Assembly (NCBI GenBank): GCA_951799445.1
Contig: OX637293.1
Location: 14,818,001-14,882,000, forward strand
Reading direction: 5' to 3'
DNA: 64,000 nt
Origin: Pseudisothecium myosuroides
Taxonomy: Eukaryota; Streptophyta; Bryopsida; Hypnales; Lembophyllaceae
Shown piece after piece: positions 48,801-60,213 of this stretch. Made by a program: the position numbers and the translations under genes. The first letter of the stretch is position 1; each line of letters opens with the position of its first letter. The notes under the pieces were generated by a model. It worked only from the letters and a program-made list of their open reading frames with translations, ran no database searches and was not told where the DNA came from.

Positions 48801-51183
48801 GTTATTCTCAGTGGGAGCACTCGTGAAGCACTTGACGAGGTTTTCCCTTTGCTTCATATACATTTTCTTTGAGTAGCGCCAGATAGTAAGCTTTTGGATG
48901 GTTGTCTAATTCGAGTACTTTTGGATTGCTTTGGCATCGCTTGCACATATTACTGAGTGCGAGATTTCTTTTGGCATACACTATGAGGGTTTTCAGTGCA
49001 GCTTGAATTATCTCTCGACGGTAGCTGTTAGAGTATTTCCTAATTAGAACTTCTAATCCATTGATAGTTTATTGCTGGTCCACGAGAGTCATGTGAATGT
49101 ACAATTGCAGCTCTTCAATTGCGACTCAAAAATTTCTGTCTGAAGCGGCTGGCAGCCTTATATAATAGAGGATTCTTTGTCTTAAGTTAGTGTGGTTTTC
49201 ATGTGTTCCCATGGCAAATGTAGCCTAACAGATTTGTCTGGACTATTTCTCCTGGTGTCCATCAGAACTGAATGTCACAGGACTGACATTTCTGCCTTTT
49301 TGTTTGCAGGTTTTTCCAAAGTACGACATTTGGCTTGCCGCTGAGAATGGCATGTATTTGCGAGACACCCTTGGTCATTGGGAACCGATGATGGAGCATT
49401 TGAACATGGATTGGAAAGAGAGTGTTCTGGTAGGTGTTACAATGCTTGCTTTAAGGACTTATGGCAAATCGATTTTTATGATGTTATCAGTAACGTTTAT
49501 CGGTTTAGTAGGTTGTCGTATGTGCGTTGATTGTTTCGTATAACTTTTCTCCTCGAGGATGAGACATTGCATTTTCTTGCACTAAGTTATTGGTGGTGTT
49601 TGTGTTCTTCAGCTTGTATTTGATTATTTCAGTGCAAGGACGCCACGGTCTTATGTAGAGAAGCGAGAGACATCTTTGGTTTGGAATTATAAGTATGCTG
49701 GTACGTTCTACATTTCAGCACTATGTCCTGTAGATCACCTCACCGCTAATTCATGCTTCCTCAGTAGTTCTCCAGTGAAACCTAACCGTGGTTCCAACAT
49801 GTGAGTATATTTGCGCTGAGGATCTTTGTATCACCAGAACAAGTGAACGAATTTTTATTGAAAATTGAGTACAGATGTTGAGTTCGGGAGAGTTCAAGCT
49901 CGCAACATGCTCCAGCATCTATGGACAGGCCCCATCTCCAACGCGGCTGTGGATGTTGTTCAAGGGAGCAAGTCCGTGGAGGTTCGCCCTATAGGTGTAT
50001 CAAAGGTATGCTCTTTGACCGGGTCTTTGGATGTCCACGCTTGTGTAGTTTATTAGCTTTCACCAATGTCTTGGTATTTCTAAGTTCTGCCAAATAAGGG
50101 ATTAGTCGTAATTTTGTCGTCTCCATTGTTATTCAGACTTTCATTTATAACATCTTTCATCCATTGGAATTGCAATTTGATATTCCTGATCTCAGAATAA
50201 TAAATGCAATATTTGCACTGCTCTGTATGAATATATTGTATGAGCATGTATGAGTAATGTATGATATATTTGCTCCATTAACCCTGGAGGTCACAGCTCC
50301 GGGAACAATTTTGAATCCTTATTATTTTATTATGAATTCCCTAATTTGTTGAATACCATCTTCACATGTCCCTGCTTGTAATAATCTGCGTTCCAATTCG
50401 GTTTTTTCAGGGTGCTGCGATCGATCGCATTGTATTTGAGATCATACACAGAAAGGATCCGGAACTTCAGTTTGACTTCGTGATGTGCTTGGGCCATTTT
50501 TTGAGCAAGGTACCGGCACGGGACAACCATGGCATTGTTTCAAAGATTCTGTAAATACTGATGTTTGTCTATACTTCTGTATCATCTAGGATTGGTCTGT
50601 ACAGAATTGCCTTTGGTTTGTGGAAGCCACCTTCGATCTTGGTTTTTATAGGAGTTGTTTAGATGTCTGCTAATAGTTTGACGAATCCTAATTTTTGCAG
50701 GATGAGGATGTGTATGCTTATTTCGATCCAGATCTCTCATTTGACAGGGATCATCCTTGCAACAATGGAAAGATGGAAAAGGGTTTAGATCGACGATTGT
50801 CTGCAAGATCGTGCGATCGCCTCTTGGCCAAGAGCAATAAACTGGGAGTGCTCCGAACCAAGACGTACCCTCTAATTTCACCGGATCGTAATGGTACCCT
50901 TTTAAGTGCTTCTCATTCCAAGTCCAACAGCTTCAAAGACCGCAAGTACTCTGAAAGGAACACGATGGACGACTTGGTGAATGTGTCGTCAGATACCTAT
51001 GTCTCTTGTGCTGTTGGACGGAAGCGCTCTGCTGCTCGATTTTCTGTGGAGAATGTGAACGAGGTCGGTTTGTTTGTCAAGACGCTTGCTGATGCGTGCA
51101 GGCGTGAATCGGATTCAGGAGATTATTCAGTGTCATCGGTTAGTTCAGGGTCTGGTCACCATATGTTCAAAATTTCTGTTTAA
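42894..51183 (+). CDS. TPS1: Class I trehalose-6-phosphate synthase
   Basis: Makes trehalose-6-phosphate from UDP-glucose and glucose-6-phosphate. Eighteen coding exons: 42894-43503, 43955-44055, 44349-44552, 44955-45139, 45410-45524, 45732-45833, 46292-46442, 46637-46725, 47162-47210, 47388-47494, 47743-47930, 48187-48304, 48669-48839, 49310-49429, 49613-49700, 49875-50005, 50411-50509, 50701-51183. All joints keep phase and give 1036 residues. The start is the first in-frame ATG after TAG at 42825. An N-terminal extension of about 168 residues includes an Arg/Glu-rich helix ([18 protein letters not shown], about 82-99), as in Arabidopsis TPS1. The GT20 domain (about 169-650) has [27 protein letters not shown] (313-317), [10 protein letters not shown] and [12 protein letters not shown]. 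The phosphatase-like domain (about 668-885) has LLIMGFNST where active phosphatases have DxDxT, so it should be catalytically dead. The tail is Ser-rich. The intron after exon 8 begins with GC. No break seen. Confidence 0.96.
46726..47161 (+). other. GC-AG intron of the TPS gene
   Basis: Exon 8 ends CATCACTTG and is followed by GCAAGT; the next exon begins GATCGTTCG after TTTACAG. Protein conservation (PIHHL followed by [10 protein letters not shown]) fixes the joint, and no GT donor fits the frame. The rest of the donor matches consensus, as is usual for GC-AG introns. Confidence 0.85.
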
Positions 51184-52615
51184 TCATACCATATCTGAGA
51201 CCCTAGCTAGGCGTCTAAAATTACAGTAACCATTTTTTTGATTCGGGAGTGTAATTTGAACGATGCAGGAAAGATACAAAGATTTAAAGTTCCATCTATT
51301 ACCAGCCATCTTTTTTATTATATGGCCTGGTGTGAGATTATATAAACTTCAGGCCTGGTTGAGTATTAGTGCCTACTGTGATGCTGCTGTGCTACTTTTG
51401 ATTCCCAAGTCGCCTGTAGGTAGGTGTGCTAGTTGCTTGTTTGCCCAAATTCGCCTTTTCATTGCATGTATTCATAGAAAGGCTGTCTATTTGCCATCCT
51501 GATTGTTTGTGAGGTTTTCACAATTGATGTAGTTAGACTAGGGGATGTAAGGTAGAAGTACCCATTTCCGATAAACCCCAATGTTGGTTATATAGGGTGA
51601 CCTATTGTCAACAATGGTTGGATGTACAATTCATTAAAAAATATTATCTATTTGTACCTTCTTGTCCACTCATCTCTCTTCCTTCCTTGCTCAGGGAGAA
51701 GTGCCAAAAATAACCGTTATAGGTGAGTCTATGAAACCAGAATGGGCCTAAATGACAAATCTACATTTATATTGAATAAAATATTCATTTTTGAGGAAAA
51801 AATTTGTAGTCTTCCTCATTCTTACGATTTCTACACATTGCGCTCAATTTCTCAACAAATTCTCCATATTGTTTACGTTGAAATGTTCAAGTTATCGGAA
51901 ATAGGTACTTCCACCTCAATGATGAGTTTCTCATGGCTTGCCTTTCTGTTTAGTATTTTTGGGGTGATGTAGACCTTTCTGCCAAGTGTGAGTTCAATGG
52001 ACACTTGAAAACTGAGGTAGGGTCGTGCAAAGTCAATTTTGGTTGGAAGTTCATGAGATTTTGACACATGAACCTTCTTAGTGGGAATATATATTTTTTG
52101 AATTGGATGCTTAGATCTAAAGTTATGTTGTCCAAAATAATCTGGGCAGCTCGAGCAGTTTGGATATCATTTGGGCATCTTTTGCTAAAATCCTCATTGC
52201 CTTTTGAAATTTGACATGTATGTTAGTTATTAATAAAATAGAGCATAAAATCATCCAAAAAGATTACTACAATAAAATTTTAGTTCCCAAATCACATTTT
52301 AAGAGGTATCAAACTTTGTCAGCTATGTTGTTACAATTTTGAGAAAAACTTCAAGTTCTACTATCTTGTAATCCATAAAGTCAAAGTTCTTGAAACTTTC
52401 AGTGGTGTGGCTTTGTTGGCTTGGCAAAAACGCATGGGTGTTCAATCAAGAGGAGTGGTCCCAGATTAAGCTAGAACAACTAATTTTGAGGCAACTCTTG
52501 ATGGTGTGGTACCGGACTTCTATCTTTTGTGATATGTTCCCGGGTAAATCCAACAAGTTTCTTTGTAGATTTGACAACACTTGGCTTAGGACTCTGTTCT
52601 TTGACTTCGGACAAT
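51184..52615. other. TPS 3' flank and old TTAA-element fragment
   Basis: The first few hundred bases are likely the TPS 3' UTR; no single polyadenylation signal was chosen. From about 52000 to 52160 the sequence matches the reverse of the 38058-38608 element (GTCAATTTTGG, TTTTGACACATGAACC, ATTGGATGCTTAGATC). No second gene is seen. Confidence 0.45.
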
Positions 52616-52621
52616 TTTTTG

Positions 52622-52981
52622 TATGAACACTAGAGTCCATGATGCACATAATTGATCAAAAAACTCCAAAATAAATAAATTATCATGGTCAAAAAACTAA
52701 ATTTTTGATGAATGTCAGTGTAATTTTTTGCAATTTTTGGAATCCCCTTTGAACATGCAAACAATTTCAAAAATATTTAATGGAAAAAAATTAAAAATTA
52801 AAAAATTAATGAAGGTTAGTCTAATTTTTGGCAATATTTGGAATCCCCTTCAAACACGCAAATAATTTCAAAAACATATAATGGAAAAAAATAAAAAATA
52901 GTAGTGTGCTGTGAGCATGGATCAAACATGCAACCTTCAGATCTTCAATCTAACACTCTCCTAACTGAGCTAAAATCCCGC
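52622..52981 (-). repeat. Duplicated block with tRNA-Phe, decayed copy
   Basis: Shares GATGCACATAATTGATC, CCAAAATAAATAAATTATC and the tRNA-Phe region with 59964-60218. An internal tandem duplication of about 100 bases (about 52690-52890, TTTTTGGAATCCCCTT twice) is absent from the other copy. Together the copies flank the LINE. Confidence 0.8.
52907..52981 (-). pseudogene. Decayed tRNA-Phe(GAA)
   Basis: Aligns throughout with the intact tRNA-Phe at 60146-60218 but with about nine changes and two extra bases. Most are C to T or G to A, several at former CpG sites (TCGAAC to TCAAAC, ACGCGACC to ATGCAACC). The acceptor and D arms no longer pair properly, so no functional tRNA is expected. The pattern fits decay of methylated cytosines. 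Confidence 0.85.
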
Positions 52982-53255
52982 TTCAGGTTAAATAAAAGGA
53001 AACACAACAAAGACAAAGTCTAAAAAGGCATCTTGGGAGCCAGGTACAAAGGAACCAATAGCTTGGGCATACAAAAAGCTTGCGTAGGAATAGATAACTC
53101 CTAAATGTCAACTAAATGAAAGCCAACCAAAAAAACCATAAGAAAAAAATGATCTAAAATAGAAGGTAAGTCTGAAAAAGAGAACAGCCAAAGGCCTTGA
53201 AAAAAAAGTACTAAAGCAGGGACATTGAAATTCTTCCATTAAAAAAAAAACTTCA

Positions 53256-53711
53256 CTATTTGTCTTCAAAGAAGGTCCGTCCTTCAATGGAAGCCCAAAA
53301 ACGAGCTTGCAAACGCAACTCAGAAGGGCTTTGAAGGTCAATAGGAAGAAAGGTGACTTCCATTTCATCAATTGAAGAAGAACTTGGCTCTTCTTCTTCT
53401 TCACTAGATACATGAAAATTGTTTCCAAAATCCATGAACTCAAAGTCATCGTCGTTTTCTTCAACCACTTCATCTGCAATATCTTCCATCAATTGTTGAA
53501 TAATGACATCAGCAAGGCCTTCCACAGAGTTTCTTGCCTCTGGTTCACACAATAAAGCTTCAACCAATAAATCTTGTGCCTGGGAAGGAATAATATTTTC
53601 TTCCAATGATCCAGAAGTATCCGTTGCTAAGTTGTATTGAACAACTTCCCCTCTAACAGATTTGTACAAGTTAGCCAAGTCCTTAGGTAGGAATTGGTGA
53701 TGTGGTGCCAT
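53256..53711 (-). CDS. Unrecognised acidic 151-residue ORF at the LINE 3' end
   Basis: An uninterrupted frame from MAPHHQFLPKDLANLYK to RTFFEDK, with a very acidic centre (VVEENDDDFEFMDFG) and an EEEE/SSSS stretch. It lies just downstream of the last recognisable LINE sequence, in the same orientation, whereas the LINE frames around it are full of stops. I do not recognise the family. It could be the LINE's own 3' ORF or C-terminus, a captured gene fragment, or chance in A/G-rich sequence. No introns or promoter are evident. Confidence 0.35.
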   Translation of the reverse strand: MAPHHQFLPKDLANLYKSVRGEVVQYNLATDTSGSLEENIIPSQAQDLLVEALLCEPEARNSVEGLADVIIQQLMEDIADEVVEENDDDFEFMDFGNNFHVSSEEEEEPSSSSIDEMEVTFLPIDLQSPSELRLQARFWASIEGRTFFEDK

Positions 53712-54120
53712 TTTCTACTTCAAACGGCCTTCATTCTTACAAAAGATTCATTGATAAGTCCAAATGCGAATAAAGACTCCTTCTTAATCAACTGATTTCT
53801 TGATTTGGGTTCCGAGGCATATCGACATAATTCCCTCTAAGCTCCCATCTCCACTTGAATAGTCAATTGCCAAGCTCAAAATAAGGCTACTCCTATGTGG
53901 AATGTACCCTATCTCAAATCGTGGCCACATATCTGACACCGAATGTTCCAAATAATACAAACATTTAAAATATCCCATAGAGTGTCAATTGTATCAAGAG
54001 ATCAAGTAGTCTTAGGATCAATAATGGTAGCCCCAAATTGTGGGTGGGAATTTGGATCCACTGGGAGATCTAATCCTATAAGAATCTCTTTCCATGTATA
54101 AGGGCGTCTCAACATTAGTG

Positions 54121-54470
54121 CTAGATCCCTAAGATGCAAAATCTATCCCATGCTTCAACCATAAAGGGACAAGTCATGAAAGCATGTTCAACAATTTGAT
54201 TTAACCCTATAATACACAAGTTGCATGTGCCTATACGGTTCATCTTCCTACATCTCCAATCTGCTAAAGGTAAGCCCTCCAAAGCATGTTGGCACCAACG
54301 TACAGTGTCGAGGACCATTGTATCCATTCTTCACTATAACCAAGAGCTCGCATCACCTCCTAGAAAAACCGTCAATTGACTTTGTCATATGCTTTTTTCA
54401 TGTCTAAAAATAATACCACCAAGTCTTGTTTTGTCTCCTTTGCATATTCCATAGATTCGGTTGGGTTTAG
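54121..54470 (-). pseudogene. LINE reverse transcriptase remnant and C-terminal zinc segment
   Basis: Around 54440-54375 the frame reads VVLFLDMKKAYDKVN, the first conserved block of LINE reverse transcriptases, followed by two stops. About 50 codons later comes CNLCIIGLNQIVEHAFMTC (54121-54327), the zf-RVT-type segment that normally follows the end of the polymerase domain. The catalytic YxDD region is absent. Confidence 0.8.
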
Positions 54471-54837
54471 GTTTAGGGTTTTAATTTCTCCCAAGCCTGA
54501 AGGTTTATTCCAATCCTTCTGTAGCGCCTCCTCTGCTTCCTTGATTCCTTGAAATTGAGCCTCGTAAATCCTCCTATCTTCTTTTTCTTTTTCTTAGTAA
54601 TAGTATCACTCTTAGTCTTAATAGCTTTGAAAGCTTCTACAAATCTATCAGACATAGATTTGATGTTGCTATCAGATTTTACTATTCCTTCTCAAACTTC
54701 CAAGAGAGATTTCTTAGACTCAACCTCTTTTAGAAGAGCTAAATTAAAAGGGATGACTCCTTTAAATCTTCTTTTATCCATATTAATTTGTAAATACATC
54801 CCTGAATGATTAGAAATGTTCAATGGTTTGCCAAATC

Positions 54838-55541
54838 CTATGTCTGCCACCATATAACTGTAATGTACCATCTAGATAAAAAAAGATCTAATCTAAACCA
54901 AATTGGTTTGGATTTTTTTCTTTTCCAAGTATGCCTCTTTGTCCCAATGTTTCTATATTCGTCCAAGTAATAAGCATCATTGATCCCCATTTGTACAGTT
55001 AAATTCATCCAAGATCTTTTTTCACGGTTACCTATAGCATTTTTCGTATATCCCACGCTCCTGTCTTCTGCATTTTTAGTCATATTAAAATCACCTGCCA
55101 CAATCTAGTTGGCCTCTGGAAATTTGCATTTCAACAATTTAACCCATAGCCCTTGCCTTGCCACTGTATGATTGGGAGCATATATGTTAAGAATCCCAAT
55201 CTTCTTCTCATGCCCAACTTCAAAAATCATGTATTGTGCACGAGCTTCCACAAAAATTCCACTATCAAAAATAAATGGAGCCATCCTTGTTCCAATTATT
55301 ATAGCAGTTCCTCCTTTAAAGCGACCTCCTGGGAATTATAGATTGCATTATTCCAAAAGCTGGCTCCCCCTTTATAATCCATTTGCTGAGTATTTTCTAA
55401 GCAATCCTCCAAGGGCAAATGATGCTCTTGAAGAAGAATGATAGAAGGCTGAGGAATAGCCTTATCTAGAAAATCTTTGATCTCACCTCTTTCTGATTCC
55501 ATAAATACTCTGATCCAGAGCTTGATTGTTATAAGAGGCAA
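54838..55541 (-). pseudogene. LINE APE-type endonuclease remnant
   Basis: Two frames: PSIILLQEHHLP (near 55460-55420) carries the Gln-Glu of the first catalytic motif. MAGDFNMTKNAEDRSVGY (from 55101) carries the GDFN motif, followed by WFRLDLFLS. A frame break lies between them, so the domain is not functional. Confidence 0.8.
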
Positions 55542-56344
55542 TGTCTAACTGTTGAATATTCATCATTGTCTGATAGGTGTACTAGAACTAGGTATGTTTT
55601 GCACACTACCTGGTTCTTCTCCTCTTTGTTTCTTCATTGGTGGTCTTGCAGGAGAAGGATCTATTTCATAAAGTTTTTTCCCAATGACTAATTAAATTTG
55701 AGCTTCTGTAGCTCCCAAAATTATGACAAGCTTCTTTAGTTTGCCTGATGTAGTAAGTAGGTGTTGAATGTTCAACTCCAATGTTTTCCAAAAGTATATA
55801 TAGTTTTGGTTTTTGCATTGGGAATTCATCTATTACAACTTGAATAAAAGCAAGGATGACACAATGACTCTTGTCATTGTCCACTTTACACCATCTGTAG
55901 AACCAAATAGCATCCTTCAATTATTTGAGTGGATTGATTTTATTGCATGTATTGATAATCACTTCCGTAATGCCATTGATCCTTCATTAACCAAGTGATT
56001 AAGGGCCTCTTTAGCATCCCATTGATGTTGTTCCTCCAAAATAGCCATCTATTTGAAACATATAGCCTTACTAAAAGATTTACTAGGTTCAACCTTCTAC
56101 ATTAGAATCTTCTGGTAGGACCCCCTCTTTTTGCCTAAACCAAAATCCATCAATGTCGGATAGATTCAGCATTTGTTGTTCTTAGCCTTGAATGGAATAA
56201 GAATGTTAGCTGCCTTGTAAAAGTTGCTATAAATATTCGTAGTCAAATAACCTCTCTTCACTATTGAATTTGGGTAACTTTAAGATCCTCTTTTTGTATA
56301 TTAGATTTATTATTAGGTGTCTTCCATGCAAACTCAAATCTCTC

Positions 56345-56629
56345 TTAAGAAACCACCTCTTCTCCAAGTTCTATGGGAGCATTAGCCTCTAGTGATTCCA
56401 CTGTATCCAAAGAAAAATCAGCTTTCGGACATGATCCTTTAGTCTTCTCCTTATCTTTATTCTTGTCTTGTGAAAGATGAAGTTTAACAGAAGGATTTGC
56501 TCTCAGCCAAATCCTAAAATCAAGAGTATCCTTAATTCTTTCTCTTTCCACTCCTTCTAATACCAAAGTACTGTTGACTTCTTCATCCTCAATCAACATG
56601 TCTACTGGTTGTATCAAATTGTTTGGCAA
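56345..56629 (-). pseudogene. LINE ORF1 C-terminal remnant
   Basis: A 94-codon frame, charged and without a clear domain, immediately 3' of the solo LTR insertion. It is taken as the end of ORF1 by position only. Confidence 0.45.
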
Positions 56630-56678
56630 TATTGATATTGTGTCCTCAGTTAAAAGCTCTTGAAGCTTTTACTGTGCT

Positions 56679-57390
56679 TGTTACGGACCTCCCACAATCC
56701 GCAACTTCAAATAGTAATGGAAGGCAATAAAAACAGAAATAGATTTATTAACAACAAGAAGAGCTCAAACCACCCAACCATAGAGAGAGATCAATCTCCA
56801 AAGAGAAGAGAGCCTCCTCACCCCCAAGCTCTATCTTATATATCAGTCGAAGACTATTAGTCCTTCAGATAGACTAGGTCTTCTTTTGTATCTTTAGCTT
56901 TCTATCCTTGGTTCTATCTAGAACCATCTGCTAAAGTAAAAGTCTTAGTCATACTTAGAAGTATTCTAAGTAACCATTCCTATCTCATCTAATCTTGATC
57001 TTCCACTTGAAGTTGTCTAATTCCAAGTTCCAGTACGCTTGTCATCCAATTGGAGTTGCCTAACCCCAATGCACAAATCCATCACCGGGAGATATCTATC
57101 TCCAATCAATTTCTGCTCATCCACTAATTCACATTACATCATGAATTAGTTATCCATCAATGCATTGATCCTTCCCTAGTCATCCTGGCCAGTCATCATT
57201 TATCTATCCCTGGTCATCATTTATCCATCCCTGGTCATCTAGACCAGTCATCATTTATCCATCCCTGGTCATCTAGACCAGTCATCATTTATCCATCCCT
57301 GGTCATGACAAAAGTCATGACACAGTCATCATCAATTTTTTCATCTATCAATGCATTCATCCATCAGAGATTGTCACAAGGGTCATGACA
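56679..57390. mobile_element. Solo LTR nested in the LINE
   Basis: 712 bp beginning TGTTACGGACC and ending GGTCATGACA (TG...CA, with TGTTA/TGACA inverted tips). GTGCT lies on both sides (56674-56678 and 57391-57395), a 5-bp target duplication. It has no coding inside. A TATA-like TCTTATATATCAG is at about 56834. Probably the product of recombination between the two LTRs of one element; copia or gypsy type cannot be told. Confidence 0.9.
57188..57320. repeat. 34-bp tandem repeat inside the solo LTR
   Basis: Unit CCAGTCATCATTTATCCATC followed by CCTGGTCATCTAGA, about 3.5 copies with one shortened unit. Confidence 0.85.
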
Positions 57391-57399
57391 GTGCTACTT

Positions 57400-58895
57400 T
57401 AGTGACCGAAAGCTGCAAATGACCTCCTAGACTTCCTCCTATTACCACAATAGGTACTACCTCATCCTCTTGTAAGTCTGAATCTTTACTAATCAATAGA
57501 GAATCCTTCTATTCACCACAAAGATCAACTACAATTAACTTCAATTTTTGTGAACTAGGTTCTCCAATAGTACCTTCTTCAAGATTGTCCAAAATGTTGT
57601 TTGTCTTCTTGGAACCGTCTTCCGGAGCAATTTCTTTCATAGTCGCAATCCTAATTGTGGATTCTGTAACATCTTGACAAACAAAACTCTTGCCGTCACG
57701 TTCCTACTTTTCACCAACTTCTTGATTGATTTGCCAAGTAACCTTCCCAACTCTTCCACTTGGAAAAGAACCTCGTCCTTGACCTTCAAAACCTCTTCTT
57801 CTTCCTCTTGTAAATCTTCTTCCTCTTGCTTAGGCTAGTAGTCTTCCTTCTCTACCTCTTTTTTCAAAATCACCTCCATGAGCAGGATATAGCAGCCAAA
57901 GGCCCCATTCCCAGAACAAAAAGTACCCCCTTTGCCTCCTCTAGTATTTCTTTCTTTTGGATATTTGGGCCTATTGCGACTTCTTTCTCTATTAGGGTTT
58001 GTAGATTTTTGAGAAGGCAAATCTTTTTGATCCCCTAATAGTGTAGCAGTGCAATTTCTAAATGAGTGACAAAAAGCCTTGCAATAAGTGCATTGATTTG
58101 GTCTACCTGTGTAAGTCATCTTATATTCTAACATAGTACCTTCCTTTCTTCCTAGAGGTAGTATGATTTTTGGAAGAGACTCTGCATCATCAACCAAGAC
58201 CCTAATCTTTGGTCCCAAAGTCTTTCCAATATAAGAGTTAGAAAGATCTATAGCAAGTACCTCTTCTAATCTTCTACCTAACACTATTAAGCACAGTGTA
58301 TTTCAAAGATAAGTTGGAAGCCCAAGAAAATGAGCCCATACTGAGTTCTTGACTTCAGAAAATGTAGTTTCATTCTCTAAAGAAAAGTCAAGGCTCCAAG
58401 TTGAAAATAACACTTCCTTTCCCTCAAAGAAGTGAGAGTTCTTGAGAGTATGAAGAAAACCCTCCTTAGACAAAAAAGTAATTTCAAAGAAACCATTTCC
58501 AATGAGGCCTATAGATTGAAATGAAGAATAGAGCGAGTCCTTTGCCCATTCTTGAATTGCGATAAAATCTAGACTCTTTACTAGAAAGTGTTCTATAACA
58601 GTCTTCTCCTCATCCTCCAACCTATACTGATCTAGAACTGCTAACTCTTCGACGATAAAGTGGAATTTTAAAATCCCATTGATACACTCCGGTTGTGCAG
58701 CTTCCTTTCTTGTTTCAAGAACGAGAATAGGAAGTGCTAGTGCCTCACTAGGGACGCTCTCTAAATCTTCCATTGCAATCTAGGGACCGACAATGGGATT
58801 GCGAGAACCTCTTGACCTACTCCTTCAAGAACCTCGCAACAAGCGCCCTCAAAGACAGTAGCCTCAGGAGGCTCTACCTTTTCAAAACCCTCCAT
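57400..58895 (-). pseudogene. LINE ORF1 (DUF4283-like plus CCHC knuckle), broken
   Basis: The RNA-binding protein of the LINE. From a likely ATG at 58895 (MEGFEKVEPPEAT) a frameshift near 58770 leads into a frame starting MEDLESVPSEALAL. This frame continues through IGNGFFEITFLSKEGF and ENETTFSEVKNSVWAHFLGL to an in-frame TGA at about 58303. Beyond it come LGRRLEEVLAIDLS, then the zinc knuckle CTYCKAFCHSFRNC (C-x2-C-x4-H-x4-C) and a basic Arg-rich region. The solo LTR interrupts the 3' part. Confidence 0.75.
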
Positions 58896-59117
58896 CTTAC
58901 CAAACAGACCTTCATTCAATGAAAACAACAACAAAAAACTCGCAAAAACCAGACTAAGACAACAAACGCAATAATCCCTCAATGTATCAAATTCCGGGTT
59001 CAAAAAAAAATGTTCTTGAAATTTTTCCCACATGTTCTAAATGTTTGTCTCTAACTTTTAGCTATTTGAATTTCAAATAAAAAAACTTCTTCATTGCCCA
59101 AGAAAACATCAAAAAAT

Positions 59118-59439
59118 GACTACACTAAAAAGGGTATTTAGTGTTGGATTACATTTAGTGTAATTACCACCCTACTTGACCCTACACTAAATGTCAATTT
59201 TAGGACGATTAGTGTAGTGCTAAACTTCAATGCGCCGCCTTCGCCTTCTCTTCCCTTCTACCTTCCTTTAATAAGTTCTAACACTAAATGTAAACATTTT
59301 GAGATTTCAGATTTACCATAGAGTATATTTAATGTTAGAAATTACATTTAATGTTACTTACTTTAGTAGGCTTAATGATATTTAGTGTCATGGTTCGCAA
59401 ATAGTGTTGCCAACACTAAATACCCTTTTTAGTGTAGTG
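59118..59439. mobile_element. CACTA-like MITE
   Basis: GACTACACTAAAAAGGGTAT at the left; the inverted right end reads CACTACACTAAAAAGGGTAT, continuing to TTAGTGTTGG. Flanks AAT and TAT agree at two of three bases. It also holds several inner ACACTAAAT copies. 322 bp, non-coding, directly upstream of the LINE 5' end. Confidence 0.8.
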
Positions 59440-59963
59440 TATTGCGTTCAATGAAATCAAAAGCATGGAATCTCAAGAAACTTTGAATTTGGAACTATGA
59501 AAATTGGAAGTATGGCCACTACCCGAGACATATTTTGTTTGGTTTCTCCTTTCTTAGGGGCACTTTGGATTTTTTTCCATCCTTCTTAAAAGATGTCTTT
59601 CAATCATTTTCAAACATTTAGAGGTATGCGAAGTGACTTAGAAGGGCCAAATATATGTAACATTTAAGGCTTACCCTAATTACCACACCCTAAAGCCAAT
59701 AGCCTAAAGTAACTAAAGTGTTTTGTTGAAGGAAATTGACTTGATAATATCAACAATTTGACACATGTAAACGATGTTGGTTCTCACAATATTTTGAATT
59801 TTTTTTTGGAATTGAAAGCATAGGATTGCATTAGCCGTTGTAAAGAGAGTATAGGTTGCAACATGGACCATTGTTATATCTTAATGCCCTCACATTTGAA
59901 ATAATTGTTGAAATTGACAAAGCATTTAATTTATATTTTACAGCTATATAATGCATTTTTAGG
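59440..59963. other. AT-rich spacer
   Basis: No gene or paired repeat recognised between the MITE and the duplicated tRNA block. Confidence 0.4.
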
Positions 59964-60170
59964 TTCAATTTTGTGTATGAATACATGATGCACATAATTG
60001 ATCCAAAAACTCCAAAATAAATAAATTATCATGGTAAAAAACTAAAAAATTTATGAAGGTCAGTGTAATTTTTGGCGATTTTTGGAACACGCAAACAATT
60101 TCAAAAAAAATATTAATGAAGGAAAAAAAGTTTAGCATTGTAGCGTGCGGTGAGCGTGGATCGAACACGC

Positions 60171-60213
<43 letters not shown>

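Larger units (their letters stand above)
52990..59035 (-). mobile_element. Decayed L1-type LINE, core of reverse transcriptase lost
   Basis: On the minus strand, in the order of a plant L1: a first ORF with a DUF4283-like region and a CCHC knuckle, then an endonuclease, the start of the reverse transcriptase, a zinc-binding segment and C-terminal sequence (RCQICGHDL). Stop codons and frameshifts occur throughout. Only about 150 bp separate the FLDMKKAYDKVN motif from the C-terminal zinc segment, so the catalytic core has been deleted. A solo LTR lies inside. No poly(A) tract was recognised at the left (3') end, so the borders are approximate. Confidence 0.85.

Noticed and set aside
52907..52981. 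Second functional tRNA-Phe gene
   Set aside because: Mutations break the acceptor and D stems and add two bases; it is a pseudogene.
57180..57330. CRISPR-like array
   Set aside because: The units are contiguous 34-bp tandem repeats without spacers, inside a eukaryotic LTR.
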